Shown here in pieces: positions 9,841 through 20,350 of a stretch of 64,000 nt of DNA. Numbering within the stretch: position 1 is the first letter of the stretch; the number at the start of each line of letters is the position of its first letter. The notes under the pieces were generated by a model that was not told the origin of the DNA, did not search any database, and saw only the letters and a list, made by a program, of their open reading frames with translations. The translations under genes were made by a program, and so were the position numbers. Source of the DNA: Lolium rigidum (Eukaryota; Streptophyta; Magnoliopsida; Poales; Poaceae); the NCBI RefSeq assembly GCF_022539505.1, contig NC_061508.1, positions 38,806,256 to 38,870,255 of the forward strand, written 5' to 3'.

Positions 9841-12211
9841 CCAGAACATAGGAACAACGAAGGGTAGATTTAGAAATGGGATGTGCATTTCATCGCAAAA
9901 CGGGGGAAATTTTCGCGCCTTATTGCAACTAAACCTAAGAGGGATCGAGGTTCTCTCTCATTTTGCACTTAGGGTTAGGCAATGTGAGTTAGGGAAATTT
10001 CGACATGATCTCTTTTGTATCTTGTTGATTTGGGGAATTAATTTCATTTGACAAGTAAGATGCATTTGGAATATCAAACATTAAGTATAAGTGAATATAG
10101 AAATTGAAATCACAATTCAAAAACAAATTATGAATTCAAATAACTTTGAATTTCAAAGTGAATAATAAATACAACATTTATTCCAGAATATAAACATTAC
10201 ACAAATCAAAAGCTCATAAGTAAAATTTGAGCTTTATTGATATCACAACACAGATTACATTGTCTTTACAATATTCTTGATACAAGAATTGATGAATAAT
10301 AAACGTAAATGAAAATGAAGATTACAATATTGTTCCTAAACTAAAACCTAGACTAAATGACTTGGAGAATATCTTCTGGTCATGTTCATCTTCAAAAACC
10401 TGCAAAATAAAACACCAACACTAGCCAGAATGTTAGTGTTAGCCGAAGAATTCAGTTTGGACAGAACCAAGTGTCATGCACACTTGTGCTTGTCCAAAAC
10501 CATGGACAACACAAGATAAGGGCAACAGCAGACCAAACCTGAGCACCACCAGGGGGTCAAGTTTCAGCATATGAGAGCACACAGCTCATGTGTGCTGGGC
10601 AAGCCACAGCAAGGCCATGCATCAGCTTAGTCACTAAAGCAAGCCAGGCTTGTGTGTCAATGCCAGAACAGAAGCAGAGTTCATATAAAAGGGACACAAA
10701 CCCTAGAAATAGTAACCAGTCGACCAGATAAGGATTCATAAGGTAAGGTGAAGTTAACACATCATAGTTCATCCAGTTCTTGCTCAAGAACAGAACCAAC
10801 ACACACAACCACTCAACCACCAGAAATCATGGTGACCTGAGAAGATCATCCAAGACCTGGAGGTGAAGGGTTGTGACACAAACCCAAGTCTCGCATCAAC
10901 AAAACATTTCTTTCTAGGAGCTGGAACAAGGTATACCAAATACCTGGACAGATCCAATGGATCTGATCCATCACATATGCATGAAATAAGCATGGGTTGA
11001 GAAGATGCTCAAAAGGGTAGATCATCACTTGGTTTCACCAAGGATCACTGTCAGTCTAGAAGCTACTAAGATAGAAATCATCTAGATACAGATCTTGTGC
11101 ACAGAAGCTAGAAATCATGCACAGATGCACACACTAGCAAGATCTCATGCACAGATAGCACCAAGCAGATGTATTGCAAGGTTTAGCAACTAACCAAGAC
11201 AACACAGAAAATCCTAAGCATGCAACCATCAGTGAAACCCTAGATTTCTTCACAAGCAAGCATATTGGCATTCATATTTATTATGATCCCCAAATATGCA
11301 AGCAAAGATGAATAGCCAACAAGATCCAACCAACCATGTGAGCAACCAACCAAGTAGCAAGGCTACCGAGGTCACAAGACACTTAGAACCATCCCAAGGC
11401 CAAGCCAAATACAAAGCATCACTATCCAGAAATGGATTCAGACTCTAATTGCTTGTAAAAGAATCATGAACAACAACTTCAGATACAAGCAAGTAATTTA
11501 ATCATCACTGCATAAGCAGTTCATCACAATTTAAGTAATACAAGCATGAATTTATCACAGATCCATGCTAAGCATTGACAGTAGCATACTATTAACCAAC
11601 ACAGTTTAATCCATAGCCACTAGAGCAAGTCTAGGTAGCTAAGATGAGCAACAGCACAAGTAAGCAACATCATAGTGATGCTTGAGCATCAACATCACTG
11701 ATAATTGAATTGATCAAATGGATCAATTATAGCAAGCCAAGTTACACAGAGAGGTTAGCCAAAAAGCAAGGAATGATCCAATGGATTATTGGCTTGCATA
11801 GGAAGCACATAAGCATTTCCCAAGCACCACTAGCACTCACAAGTGTCACTGATGAACCACAACACACCTAGACAAGCAAGTATAACATGCCAGTAAGCAC
11901 AAGCAAGCCCATAAGCAAGTACTGCATGGCATAGCAAGCTCATAAGCAAGCACAACAAAGCATAGCAAGATTCAAGCAGGCTAGAGCAATGATAAGCAAA
12001 CAGAGCATGTACAAGAAGCAAAGCAACACCGCCGCACTGCAAACCGGTGATTGGGCCATGAGCTTGCAAAGAAAGGGAAGCATAGGAGGATTAAGCAACC
12101 ATGGCAGAGTTCTGTGTGATCACAGGATCACCAGAAAGCAACAGAGCATAAGGAAGAAGAAACACAGTAGCTTGGAGAGGCGCACAGGTAGGAGAAGGAG
12201 AAGGAGCAGGG
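9832..12211 (+). mobile_element. LTR-like sequence opening TGTAAT, inserted in element G
   Basis: No gene is visible. The sequence starts TGTAATAACCCAG and, over its first ~350 bp, resembles the reverse complement of 16611-16985 (shared GGGTAGATTT, GGGATGTGCATT, GGAAATTT.CGCGC, then AT-rich blocks with GAATTTCAAA). A TATA-like ATATAAAAGGGA lies at about 10683-10694. From ~11.3 to 12.1 kb it is dominated by AGCAAG/CAAGCA short repeats. I interpret it as a long LTR of an unnamed retrotransposon family; its right end is lost at the junction with Sabrina-like copy A. Confidence 0.5.
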
Positions 12212-12233
12212 CAACTTACAGCGGTTGCTTTCA

Positions 12234-12333
12234 NNNNNNNNNNNNNNNNNNNNNNNNNNNNNNNNNNNNNNNNNNNNNNNNNNNNNNNNNNNNNNNNNNN
12301 NNNNNNNNNNNNNNNNNNNNNNNNNNNNNNNNN
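12234..12333. other. Assembly gap (100 N)
   Basis: Exactly 100 N inside copy A. The homologous interval in copy B (about 24321-25647) is roughly 1.3 kb, so the gap length is arbitrary. Confidence 0.97.
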
Positions 12334-12571
12334 ATAACAATTTAACGAAGGAGAAACTTCGCCATGAATACTATGAGTAGAAACCAAGGACATATTTGTC
12401 CATAAGCTACAGCGGAGTGTGTATCTCTCCCATAAAGTGAATGCTAGGATCCATTTTATTCAAACAAAACAAAAACAAAAACAAAGCGACGCTCCAAGAA
12501 AAAGCACATAAGATGTGGCCGAATAAAAATGTAGTTTCAGGGGAGGAACTCGATAATTTGTTGATGAAGAA

Positions 12572-12592
12572 GGGGATGCCTTGGGCATCCCC
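12572..12592. repeat. Perfect 9-bp stem hairpin in the 3' region of copy A
   Basis: GGGGATGCC, loop TTG, GGCATCCCC, adjoining a PPT-like CCAAGCTTAG motif. Versions recur in copies B (one mismatch), C (perfect) and E (8-bp stem). Confidence 0.85.
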
Positions 12593-13292
12593 AAGCTTAG
12601 ACGCTTGAGTCTTCTTGATATATGCAGGGGTGAACCACCGGGTGCATCCCCAAGCTTAGAGCTTTCACTCTCCTTGATCATGTTGCATCATACTCCTCTC
12701 TTGATCCTTGAAAACTTCCTCCACACCAAACTCGAAACAACTCATTAGAGGGTTAGTGCACAATATAAATTGACATATTCAGAGGTGACACACTCATTCT
12801 TAACACTTCTGGACATTGCATAATGCTACTGGACATTAGTGGATCAAAGAAATTCATCCAACATAGCGAAAGAGGCAATGCGAAATAAAAGGCAGAATCT
12901 GTCAAAACAGAACAGTTCGTATTGACGAATTTTAAAATGGCACCAGACTTGCTCAAATGAAAATGCTCAAATTGAATGAAAGTTGCGTACATATCTGAGG
13001 ATCATGCACGTAAATTGGCATAATTTTCTGAGCTTCCTGCAGGGCAGTGGGCTCAGATTCGTGACAGCAAAGAAATCTGGAACTGCGCAGTAATCCAAAT
13101 CTAGTACTTACTTTTCTATCAACGGCTTAACTTGGCACAACAAAACTCAAAACTAAGATAAGGAGAGGTTGCTACAGTAGTAAACAACTTCCAAGACACA
13201 AAATAAAAACAAAGTACTGTAGGTAAAAACATGGGTTGTCTCCCATAAGCGCTTTTCTTTAACGCCTTTCAGCCTAGGCGCGAAAGTGTGTA

Positions 13293-13955
13293 TCAAGTAA
13301 CATCGAGAGATGAAGCATCAACATCATTACCAGCGGTGTTGGGAGTTTTATCAATTTTAGGCCTATAGTAATTCTTTGGTTTAGGCACCTTAGAGACATA
13401 CATGAATTTTTGCTCCTTACCCACATAAGCTTTCTCATTAAATTTAAGAGAAGAAAAAGTTGAACCCAATTTTCTCATAGCTTCTTCAATTTTACCAATT
13501 CTATGGGTTTGATTATCATGGATAGCACAAGTTTCTAGAGTAGCAATTCTTTCATTAATTCCTCCTAGGATTTTATCAAGTTTATCAGTATTATCCAGTA
13601 ATATTTCCAATTTAGTTTCAACACTACAGTTTTTCTCTATGGTTTCTAATTTTTTTATAACATCCTCAAGGGAGGTTTCACTTTTAGTTTCATTAACAGG
13701 TGGTATTCCAAATAAACTCTCAATAATGCAACTAGCTTCTAAAGCGGAAACACCTAGGAAATTACCTCCCGCGAGACAATCAAGAACATATCTATTCCAA
13801 CTAGAGATACCAACATAAAAATTCCTGAGTAGGATAGTGGTGGAGTGTTTCTTAGTGCACCTATTATGGGCATCACTAATTCTATACCAAGCATCTTTTA
13901 AACATTCTCCCCCTTGTTGCTTAAATGAACGAACTTCAACTTCAGGATTACTCAT
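13293..13955 (-). CDS. Gag-like protein of Sabrina-like copy A
   Basis: An uninterrupted 220-residue frame. Residues ~10-70 align by eye with the second half of an Athila/gypsy capsid domain: a Trp-Tyr helix (DAWYRISDAHNRC), LLRNFYVGISSWNRYVLD and an AGGNFL end. The first half of the domain and any zinc knuckle are absent. Residues ~95-150 form heptad-like repeats (LETIEKN, DKLDKILGGINERIATLE) suggesting a coiled coil; the tail is basic then acidic. It is the only ORF in the element, so the family looks non-autonomous. Copies C and E carry the same ORF with frameshifts. The protein probably relies on another Athila-type element; its packaging role is inferred. Confidence 0.8.
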   Translation of the reverse strand: MSNPEVEVRSFKQQGGECLKDAWYRISDAHNRCTKKHSTTILLRNFYVGISSWNRYVLDCLAGGNFLGVSALEASCIIESLFGIPPVNETKSETSLEDVIKKLETIEKNCSVETKLEILLDNTDKLDKILGGINERIATLETCAIHDNQTHRIGKIEEAMRKLGSTFSSLKFNEKAYVGKEQKFMYVSKVPKPKNYYRPKIDKTPNTAGNDVDASSLDVT

Positions 13956-14182
13956 TTTAGCGATAGTAAATAAAGTGAACTAGATAAAGTAAATGCAAGT
14001 AAACTAATTTTTTTTGTGTTTTCGATATAGCAAACAAGATAGCAAATAAAGTAAAACTAGCAACTAATTTTTTTTGTATTTTGATTTAGTGCAGCAAACA
14101 AAGTAGTAAATAAAGTAAAGCAAGACAAAAACAAAGTAAAGAGATTGAGAAGTGGAGACTCCCCTTGCAGCGTGTCTTGATC

Positions 14183-14200
14183 TCCCCGGCAACGGCGCCA
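14183..14200 (-). other. Primer-binding site, copy A (tRNA-Asp)
   Basis: On the minus strand TGGCGCCGTTGCCGGGGA, the 18-base site complementary to the 3' end of tRNA-Asp typical of Athila-group elements, 11 bases after the LTR. Confidence 0.9.
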
Positions 14201-14211
14201 GAAAAAGAGCT

Positions 14212-15810
14212 TGATGGCGTGTATTTCACACGTTCGTTGGGCAACCCCAAGAGGAAGGTATGATGCGCACAGCAGCAAGTTTTCCCTCGGAAAGAAACCA
14301 AGGTTTATCGAACCAGGAGGAGCCAAGAAGCACGTTGAAGGTTGATGGCGGCGGGATGTAGTGCGGCGCAACACCGGAGATTCCGGCGCCAACGTGGAAC
14401 CCGCACAACACAACCAAGCTACTTTGCCCCAACGAAACAGTGGAGGTTGTCAATCTCACCGGCTTGCTGTAACAAAGGATTAACCGTATTGTGTGGAAGA
14501 TGATTGTTTGCAGAGAAAACAAGTAAAAACAAGTATTGCAATGAGATTGTATTTCGAGAAAGAGAATTGGACCGGGGTCCACAGTTCACTAGAGGTGTCT
14601 CTCCCATAAGACGAACGAGCATGTTGGGTGAACAAATTACAGCTTGGGCAATTGACAAATAAAGAGAGCATGACAATGCACATACATATCATGATGAGTA
14701 TAGTGAGATTTAATTGGGCATTACGACAAAGTACATAGACCGCCATCCAACTGCATCTATGCCTAAAAAGTCCACCTTCAGGTTATCATCCGAACCCCTC
14801 CAGATATTAAGTTGCAAAACAACAGTACAATTGCATTAAGTACGGTGCGTAATGTAATCAACAACTACATCCTTAGACATAGCATCAATGTTTTATCCCT
14901 AGTGGCAACAGCGACAACACAACCTTAGGGGTTTCGTCACTCCCCCAGTGTCAATGCAGGCATGAACCCACTATCGAGCATAAGTACTCCCTCTTGGAGT
15001 TAAAAGCATCTACTTGGCCGTAGCATCTACTAATAACGGAGAGCATGCAAGATCATAAACAACACATAAGCATAACTTTGATAATCAACATAACAAGTAT
15101 TCTCTATTCATCGGATCCCAACAAACGCAACATATAGAATTACATATAGATGATCTTGATCATGATAGGCAGCTCACAAGATCCGACAATGATAGCACAA
15201 TGGGGAGAAGACAACCATCTAGCTACTGCTATGGACCCATAGTCCAGGGGTAGACTACTCACTCATCACTCCGGAGGCGACCATGGCGGTGTAGAGTCCT
15301 CCGGGAGATGAATCCCCTCTCCGGCAGGGTGCCGGAGGCGATCTCCGTGATCCCCCGAGATGGGATCGGCGGCGACGGCGTCTCGCAATGTTTTCCGTAT
15401 CGTGGCTCTCGGTACCGGGGGTTTCGTCACGGAGGCTATTTGTAGGCGGAAGGGCAGGTCAAGAGGCGGCACAGGGGGCCCACACCACGGGCCGGCGCGG
15501 CCAAGGGGGGCCGCGCCGCCCTAGGGTTTGGCGCCCCGTGGCCCCTCTTCGTCTCTCCTTCGGACTTCCGGAAGCTTCGTGAGAAAATAGGCCTCCGGGC
15601 TTTTATTTCGTCCAATTCCGAGAATATTTCTTTACTAGGATTTCGAAACCAAAAACAGCAGAAAACAAAGAATCGGCACTTCGGCATCTTGTTAATAGGT
15701 TAGTTCCAGAAAATGCACGAATATGATATAAAGTGTGCATAAAACATGTAGATAACATCAATAATGTGGCATGGAACACAAGAAATTATCGATACGTTGG
15801 AGACGTATCA
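14212..15810 (-). repeat. 5' LTR of Sabrina-like copy A
   Basis: 1599 bp, reading on the minus strand TGATACGTCTCCAACG... to ...CCATCA. It matches the LTRs at 22427, 40306, 45401, 51875, 56575 and 61722. ORFs called within it are shadows of GC-rich LTR sequence. Confidence 0.93.
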
Positions 15811-15957
15811 GTACACTTCAAATATGAAGGCGATGATGTGCTCACAGTGAAGGTTTTCGACGGAACAATGTGCAGGAAGTACTACTACTCGGACGACGAA
15901 GATACTGACGATGAAAGCGACGACGACATGAAGCCATGCATCCATCCCCTTTAGATA
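15811..15957 (+). pseudogene. 3' end of an unrecognised acidic ORF, cut by copy A
   Basis: Immediately beyond the LTR edge an open frame encodes 48 residues, VHFKYEGDDVLTVKVFDGT followed by a tyrosine pair and an Asp/Glu/Ser-rich tract, stopping at 15952-15954. It does not match any transposon domain I know. It has the look of the C-terminal exon of a nuclear or chromatin-type protein, or of a captured gene fragment. The N-terminal part would lie on the other side of copy A and is not recognisable. Codon usage is ordinary and there is no obvious polyadenylation motif. Confidence 0.35.
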
Positions 15958-16610
15958 AGGGGATTATGACCAAGAATATATATGTAGCTTCATATGCATC
16001 GATTTAGAGATCTAACTATTTTCTATATATTATGCACATGTAAAAGATAATGTCGCATTTCCACTATTATTCGAGCACCACATCCTCCAAACGATGCCGA
16101 TGCCGATGCCGATATCGGCATGGTCGAACGGCTATGCTCGACGCCACCGCTAGGTCAACGTCGGGATGCACAATGTTTAGCATAAGAGTCACTTTAGATT
16201 AAGCTGCGAAAATAGTCACCTGCCACAGCGGTCATTGGTCTGCGGAGGCCCCACGGAGCGGCAATATAATTTTCTATAAATAAATAGACGACCCATCGGT
16301 CATTGGCTGCGGCAGCCCCATAGAGCGGCCCCATTTGTCATTGGCAGCACCGTGTACACAATCAGGAAATAAAACGATCCACGCGTCAACGGTAGATGGA
16401 TGGCTACCCGTCGGCACGAGACGGTCGGAGAGGAACCGCCCTCTATGCAGCCCCACCTCTCGTGCAGCCCCACCCGTCGGATTAACGGTAACGGTAAGGC
16501 CTCCGACCCGACGGCAACCCGCGTCTTCGAGGGGTTTCAAACTAGAGGGAGGGGAAAGCCGAGGAAAAACTAACGAGCTGGGGAAAACTGAGTACAACTA
16601 ACAAAGCAGG
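15958..16610. other. No gene seen; short repeats
   Basis: Contains GATGCC triplications ending in the 16-bp palindrome ATGCCGATATCGGCAT (16106-16121), and two diverged copies of a CGGTCATTGG...GCGG.GCCCCA.AGAGCGGC unit near 16230 and 16300. Reading frames near 16274-16601 on both strands lack recognisable domains. Confidence 0.5.
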
Positions 16611-16985
16611 GGCACGAAAATAGAAATCCCTTAATTATATACTTGATTATTGATATTTGTTTAATGAATTACTTCAATTTGAATTATGAGATGTTCATAT
16701 GATGTTTGAATTTGAAATTCAAACTTACTAAGTTGAATTCAATCATGCAACTTAATTTTGAGATGCACTATTCCCCTTTCTTCTCGAAAACCCTAGTTTA
16801 GTTAAGTGAGATGCAAGTTTATCGCACTCTCGAAACCCTAACCCTGTAAGGTGTCGAGAGAGAAACTTGTCCCCCTTTGATGTAATTTTCTTTTAAAAGC
16901 GCGAAATTTCCCCAGAATTTACGATGCAATGCACATCCCTTTCTAAAATCTACCCCTCGATCGTCTCTAAACCTGGGACATTACA
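16611..16985 (-). mobile_element. Fragment of a TGTAAT-type LTR, inverted
   Basis: On the minus strand it opens TGTAATGTCCCAGG at 16985 and shares diverged blocks with the + sequence starting at 9832. It ends in AT-rich sequence near 16611 without a clear terminus. Probably a truncated LTR; the family is not identified. Confidence 0.5.
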
Positions 16986-17299
16986 TTCGAGTACCTGAAA
17001 AAGCAAGTATGTGAAAAAAGATGTGAAATGGTGGTGACAACCATAAACTATGGTATCCTATGTCATGCAGGTCTGAATATAAAAGCAATTCAGAAGTTGT
17101 GGGGTAGAAAAAAACATGAGCAAACACAGATCAACTTAGGTTAGAATTTCGGTATAGAGTATCATATTTCCCAGGGAAAAACAACTTAGATGGCATTGGT
17201 GTACCAACTTAGATGAATCAGAGTAGCAACTGTGGATGCATCCATAAACAAAGTTTTTAAGTTTACTTAAAAAAAATGAAATTACTTTCTGTTTTGCAG
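16986..17299 (+). other. 5' flank of the FAR1-type transposase gene
   Basis: No ORF. A splice acceptor (TTTTGCAG) ends at 17299 directly before the preferred start ATG, so an upstream non-coding exon is likely. AACTTAGATG occurs twice (about 17185 and 17207), a motif also scattered through the large intron of the facing Ulp1-like gene. Confidence 0.45.
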
Positions 17300-20167
17300 A
17301 TGAGTGGTTTGGACCTGAACCTAGAACCAGACGATGTCAACATGGAAGATGCAGGAATAAATGGCAGTGACCCCTTTTTCTGCACACAAGCTAACCAGAC
17401 AGAGGTTGTCGATGAGTCTCAGGACCCACTCCTTGCTGAGCATGGTGGACAAGGTGGCGACTCTGATGTGCACAGTGGTGGAGGGCAGCAATTCAATGCA
17501 GCACCACCTACAACAAATCCTAGCACTGAAAACATCAACACCACGACTATGCCTACTACAAGCCTTTCTGGTTCTTCTAACCCTGAGTTGGCAGATCATG
17601 GTGCTGATGGAGTTGCTCCTAATGAAGAAGTTGCATCTAGTCCTCAAGACCCTTCCCGGGTATGCGATTTGACACAATCGAAGATGTCAGAGAGCACTAC
17701 AATGCTTACTTTAAAAGGCTGGGGTTCTCTATCAAATCAAACACATCACTGAGGCAGCCTTTCACTAAGGTGGTGCGGAAGCAAAAAAATTGTGTGCAAC
17801 AAGTATCGGGCACCGAAAATAGAAGAGCAAATTCAAAAGGAGAGAGTCAAACTTGTAGAATAGGTTATCCCTGTCCAGCTAGATGATGAAGACGGGGACG
17901 GAGAAGAAGTTGGACCGTCCAAGAAACCAAAATCTGCAGGAGTTAAGCGGAAAAGGGAAAAAATAAAGAAAACCAAGTGTCCAGCAAAAATGTTTGTGAA
18001 GTTGATTAACAACAAATATCAAGTGACATATTTTATTGCAGAACACAATCACCCCATGCTTGTGAAACCTTCACTGACAAAGTACCTGAGATCACACGAA
18101 GGCATACCTAGAGATGAAAGGGAGTTCCTGAAATGCCTACATGACTGCAACTTAGAAACGGGGCGTATGATGATAGTAATGTCTTCTTTTTATGGTGAAG
18201 AATGTTTTGTCCCCTATGAGATCCAAAAGCTATAACAAATCTGCGGACAAGTTTGAGGAAGGAGGAGAAGGAATGGGACATTGCTGAGACATTGGCTTAT
18301 TTTGCAGAGTTGAAGGACAAGGACCCGGGTTTCTACTCTCAAATTTCTTTTGATGAAGAGCACAGGGTTGAAAACATTTTCTGGGTTGACAGTGCTTCAA
18401 GGAAGGCTTACACAGAAGCATATCATGATTGTGTGTCATTTGATATAACTTTCTTGACTAATCAGTTCAATATGTCATTTGCTCCATTTATTGGGATAAA
18501 CAGACATGGACAGTCCTTCATGCTTGGCTGTGGTTTCCTAAGGGATGAGAAAGAGGAGATTTTTACATGGCTTTTCACCCAGTTCCTTGATGCAATGCAT
18601 GGTTTGCAGCCAACAAATATTATAACAGACCAGGACCAGGCTATGAGGAATGCAATCAGAGTTGTTTTCTTCGACACTGTGCATCGCAACTGTCGCTGGC
18701 ACGTTATGAAAAAAGCAAATGAGAAGCTCGGGACATTTCTAGGTAGGCACCGTGGTTTGGCTGAAGACTTCAATGAATGCATCAATGAAAGTATGAGTGA
18801 GGATGAATTTGAAGCTAGATGGGCAGAGATGATTGCAAAGTGGGAGTTAGCTGAGCATGAAACATTTTTATGGTTGAAGAAGTATGCAAAATTTTGGGTT
18901 CCATGCTACTACAGACATCGATTCTTCCCATTTTTTGCAATCAACTCAGAGGAGTGAGGGGTTTAACGCTGTTCTAAAACGTTACATCAACCCTCACAAC
19001 TCAATCAAGCATTTTGTTAAACAATATGAGAAGCTACAATAACGGATATTGGGTAAGGAGGAACACAATGATTTCCGCACGGATGAGCTTGAGCCAGATC
19101 CATGGTCGCCATTCCCTCTTGAGAAGCAAGCCTTGGCTGTGTACACACGTCCCATCTACCATCGGTTCAGGACGGAGTTCGCGCTCATTGGCTGTTATAA
19201 TGTCCAACCACAGGGCAATAATTTGTACCAGCTAGTTCCTAACGATGAAAAGTGCTATCCTTATGGTGGAAGGTACTACATGGTTAATGCTAATGGTGGG
19301 CAATTCAACTGCGAGTGCTGCAAGTTTGAGCGTGACGGTTTGCTATATTGTCATGTCTTAAAAGTATTTACGCATATTGGTGTTGATGCTATACCAGAGC
19401 AATACATATTGCGAAGGTGGACTCCAGCTGCATTGGAAACTGTGGTTCAGCCAACTGTCCAAGCACAAGATGATGTTATGCCTGAAGAATCACGGCAGAA
19501 ATTGCGGTTTGCAAACATGTCAACTAACTTTGTTGCTTTGGCTAAGCTAGCCAGTGCATCAGACCAACATGACGCTATTGCTCGTAGACACATCAGGGAA
19601 ATGACAACTGAGTTTGCACAACTAAACAAGGTAAAGAGGAAGAGGAAACCAACTACTTCAGCACCCGAACAAATCAAGCAAATCCTAATTCTAATAGGAC
19701 ATCTACTTCAACACCTACAACGCATCGAAAAACCTCTTCGGTGGCCTACCCGAACACGACCAAGACCTCCACCTACAACATCAAACAGGCAGCAGGCACC
19801 TCGGTCAGCTCCAGGGCATGTGCTAACAGCACAGGCTACAGGTGATGTGCCACCAGCAGCTAAACCCGCACCAGCAACTTCCAAGCAAGGACACTTTGCA
19901 CCGTCTTCCCCTACTCGCCATGGTCGTCCAAACAAGAAGAAAAGCACAGAGCCCGACTTTCCATATGTGCAATAGGCAAGTGACATGGTTGGGGCAAGTG
20001 AAGAAGCTATGGTTATTCTTGATCCTCCTAGGTCGAATACAAAAGGAAGAAAGAAGAATCGATACCCTGGTGGGATTGAGTTGCAAGCAAAAAGAACAAT
20101 TCTGTGTACATTGTGCGGTTTGCCTGGACATAATTCAGCAACATGCGAAAATTCTCTGAAAGGATGA
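17300..20167 (+). pseudogene. FAR1/MULE-type transposase, frameshifted
   Basis: Segments in several frames form one protein of about 900 residues. First an acidic N-terminus (MSGLDLNLEPDDVN). Then a FAR1 DNA-binding domain (FDTIEDVREHYNAYFKRLGF, closing with CPAKMFVKL and AEHNHPML). Next the MULE transposase core (18253-18957: SFDITFLTN with catalytic Asp, GCGFLRDEKEE, NIITDQDQAM with the second Asp). A SWIM zinc finger follows (CECCKFERDGLLYCH, about 19310-19350) and finally a CCHC knuckle (CTLCGLPGHNSATC, about 20105-20146). Frame breaks fall near 17658, at an A7 run near 17790, near 17870, 18225 and 18945, with a stop at about 19040 and another shift near 19975. It would bind element ends and catalyse cut-and-paste; this copy cannot be functional as read. 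Confidence 0.88.
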
Positions 20168-20350
20168 ACTCAGATTATGTTTGTTCAAGGGTTTTTTTTA
20201 TGTGTGTGTAAGATCGGATAGTATTGCAAGACACAAGAACTTATTAGATGTAATTGTGCTTGAAATATTGAATTTTCAATACTGCAATGTAATTTGTGCT
20301 TCCCATAATGAATTTCAGTACTGCAAGTAGTTAGAAGGAGAGAATATACA
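20168..20350. other. Convergent intergenic spacer of the MULE
   Basis: 183 bp between the transposase stop and the Ulp1-like stop. Contains two similar TG.AAT.TGTGCTT..ATAATGAATTT stretches that may serve 3' ends; no gene. Confidence 0.5.

Larger units (their letters stand above)
12212..15810 (-). mobile_element. Sabrina-like element copy A, 3'-truncated
   Basis: On the minus strand: 5' LTR (15810 to 14212), tRNA-Asp primer site, gag-like ORF, then 3' non-coding sequence with PPT-like motifs. Left of the N gap, 12214-12233 still matches copy B at about 24302-24320, so the gap lies within this element. The 3' LTR and adjacent ~280 bp are missing. The expected target duplication right of the LTR would be GTACA (15811-15815); its partner is not in the window. 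Confidence 0.9.

Noticed and set aside
10557..12069. Minus-strand ORFs rich in Leu, Cys and Tyr
   Set aside because: They mirror AGCAAG/CAAGCA low-complexity sequence on the other strand; no known protein features.
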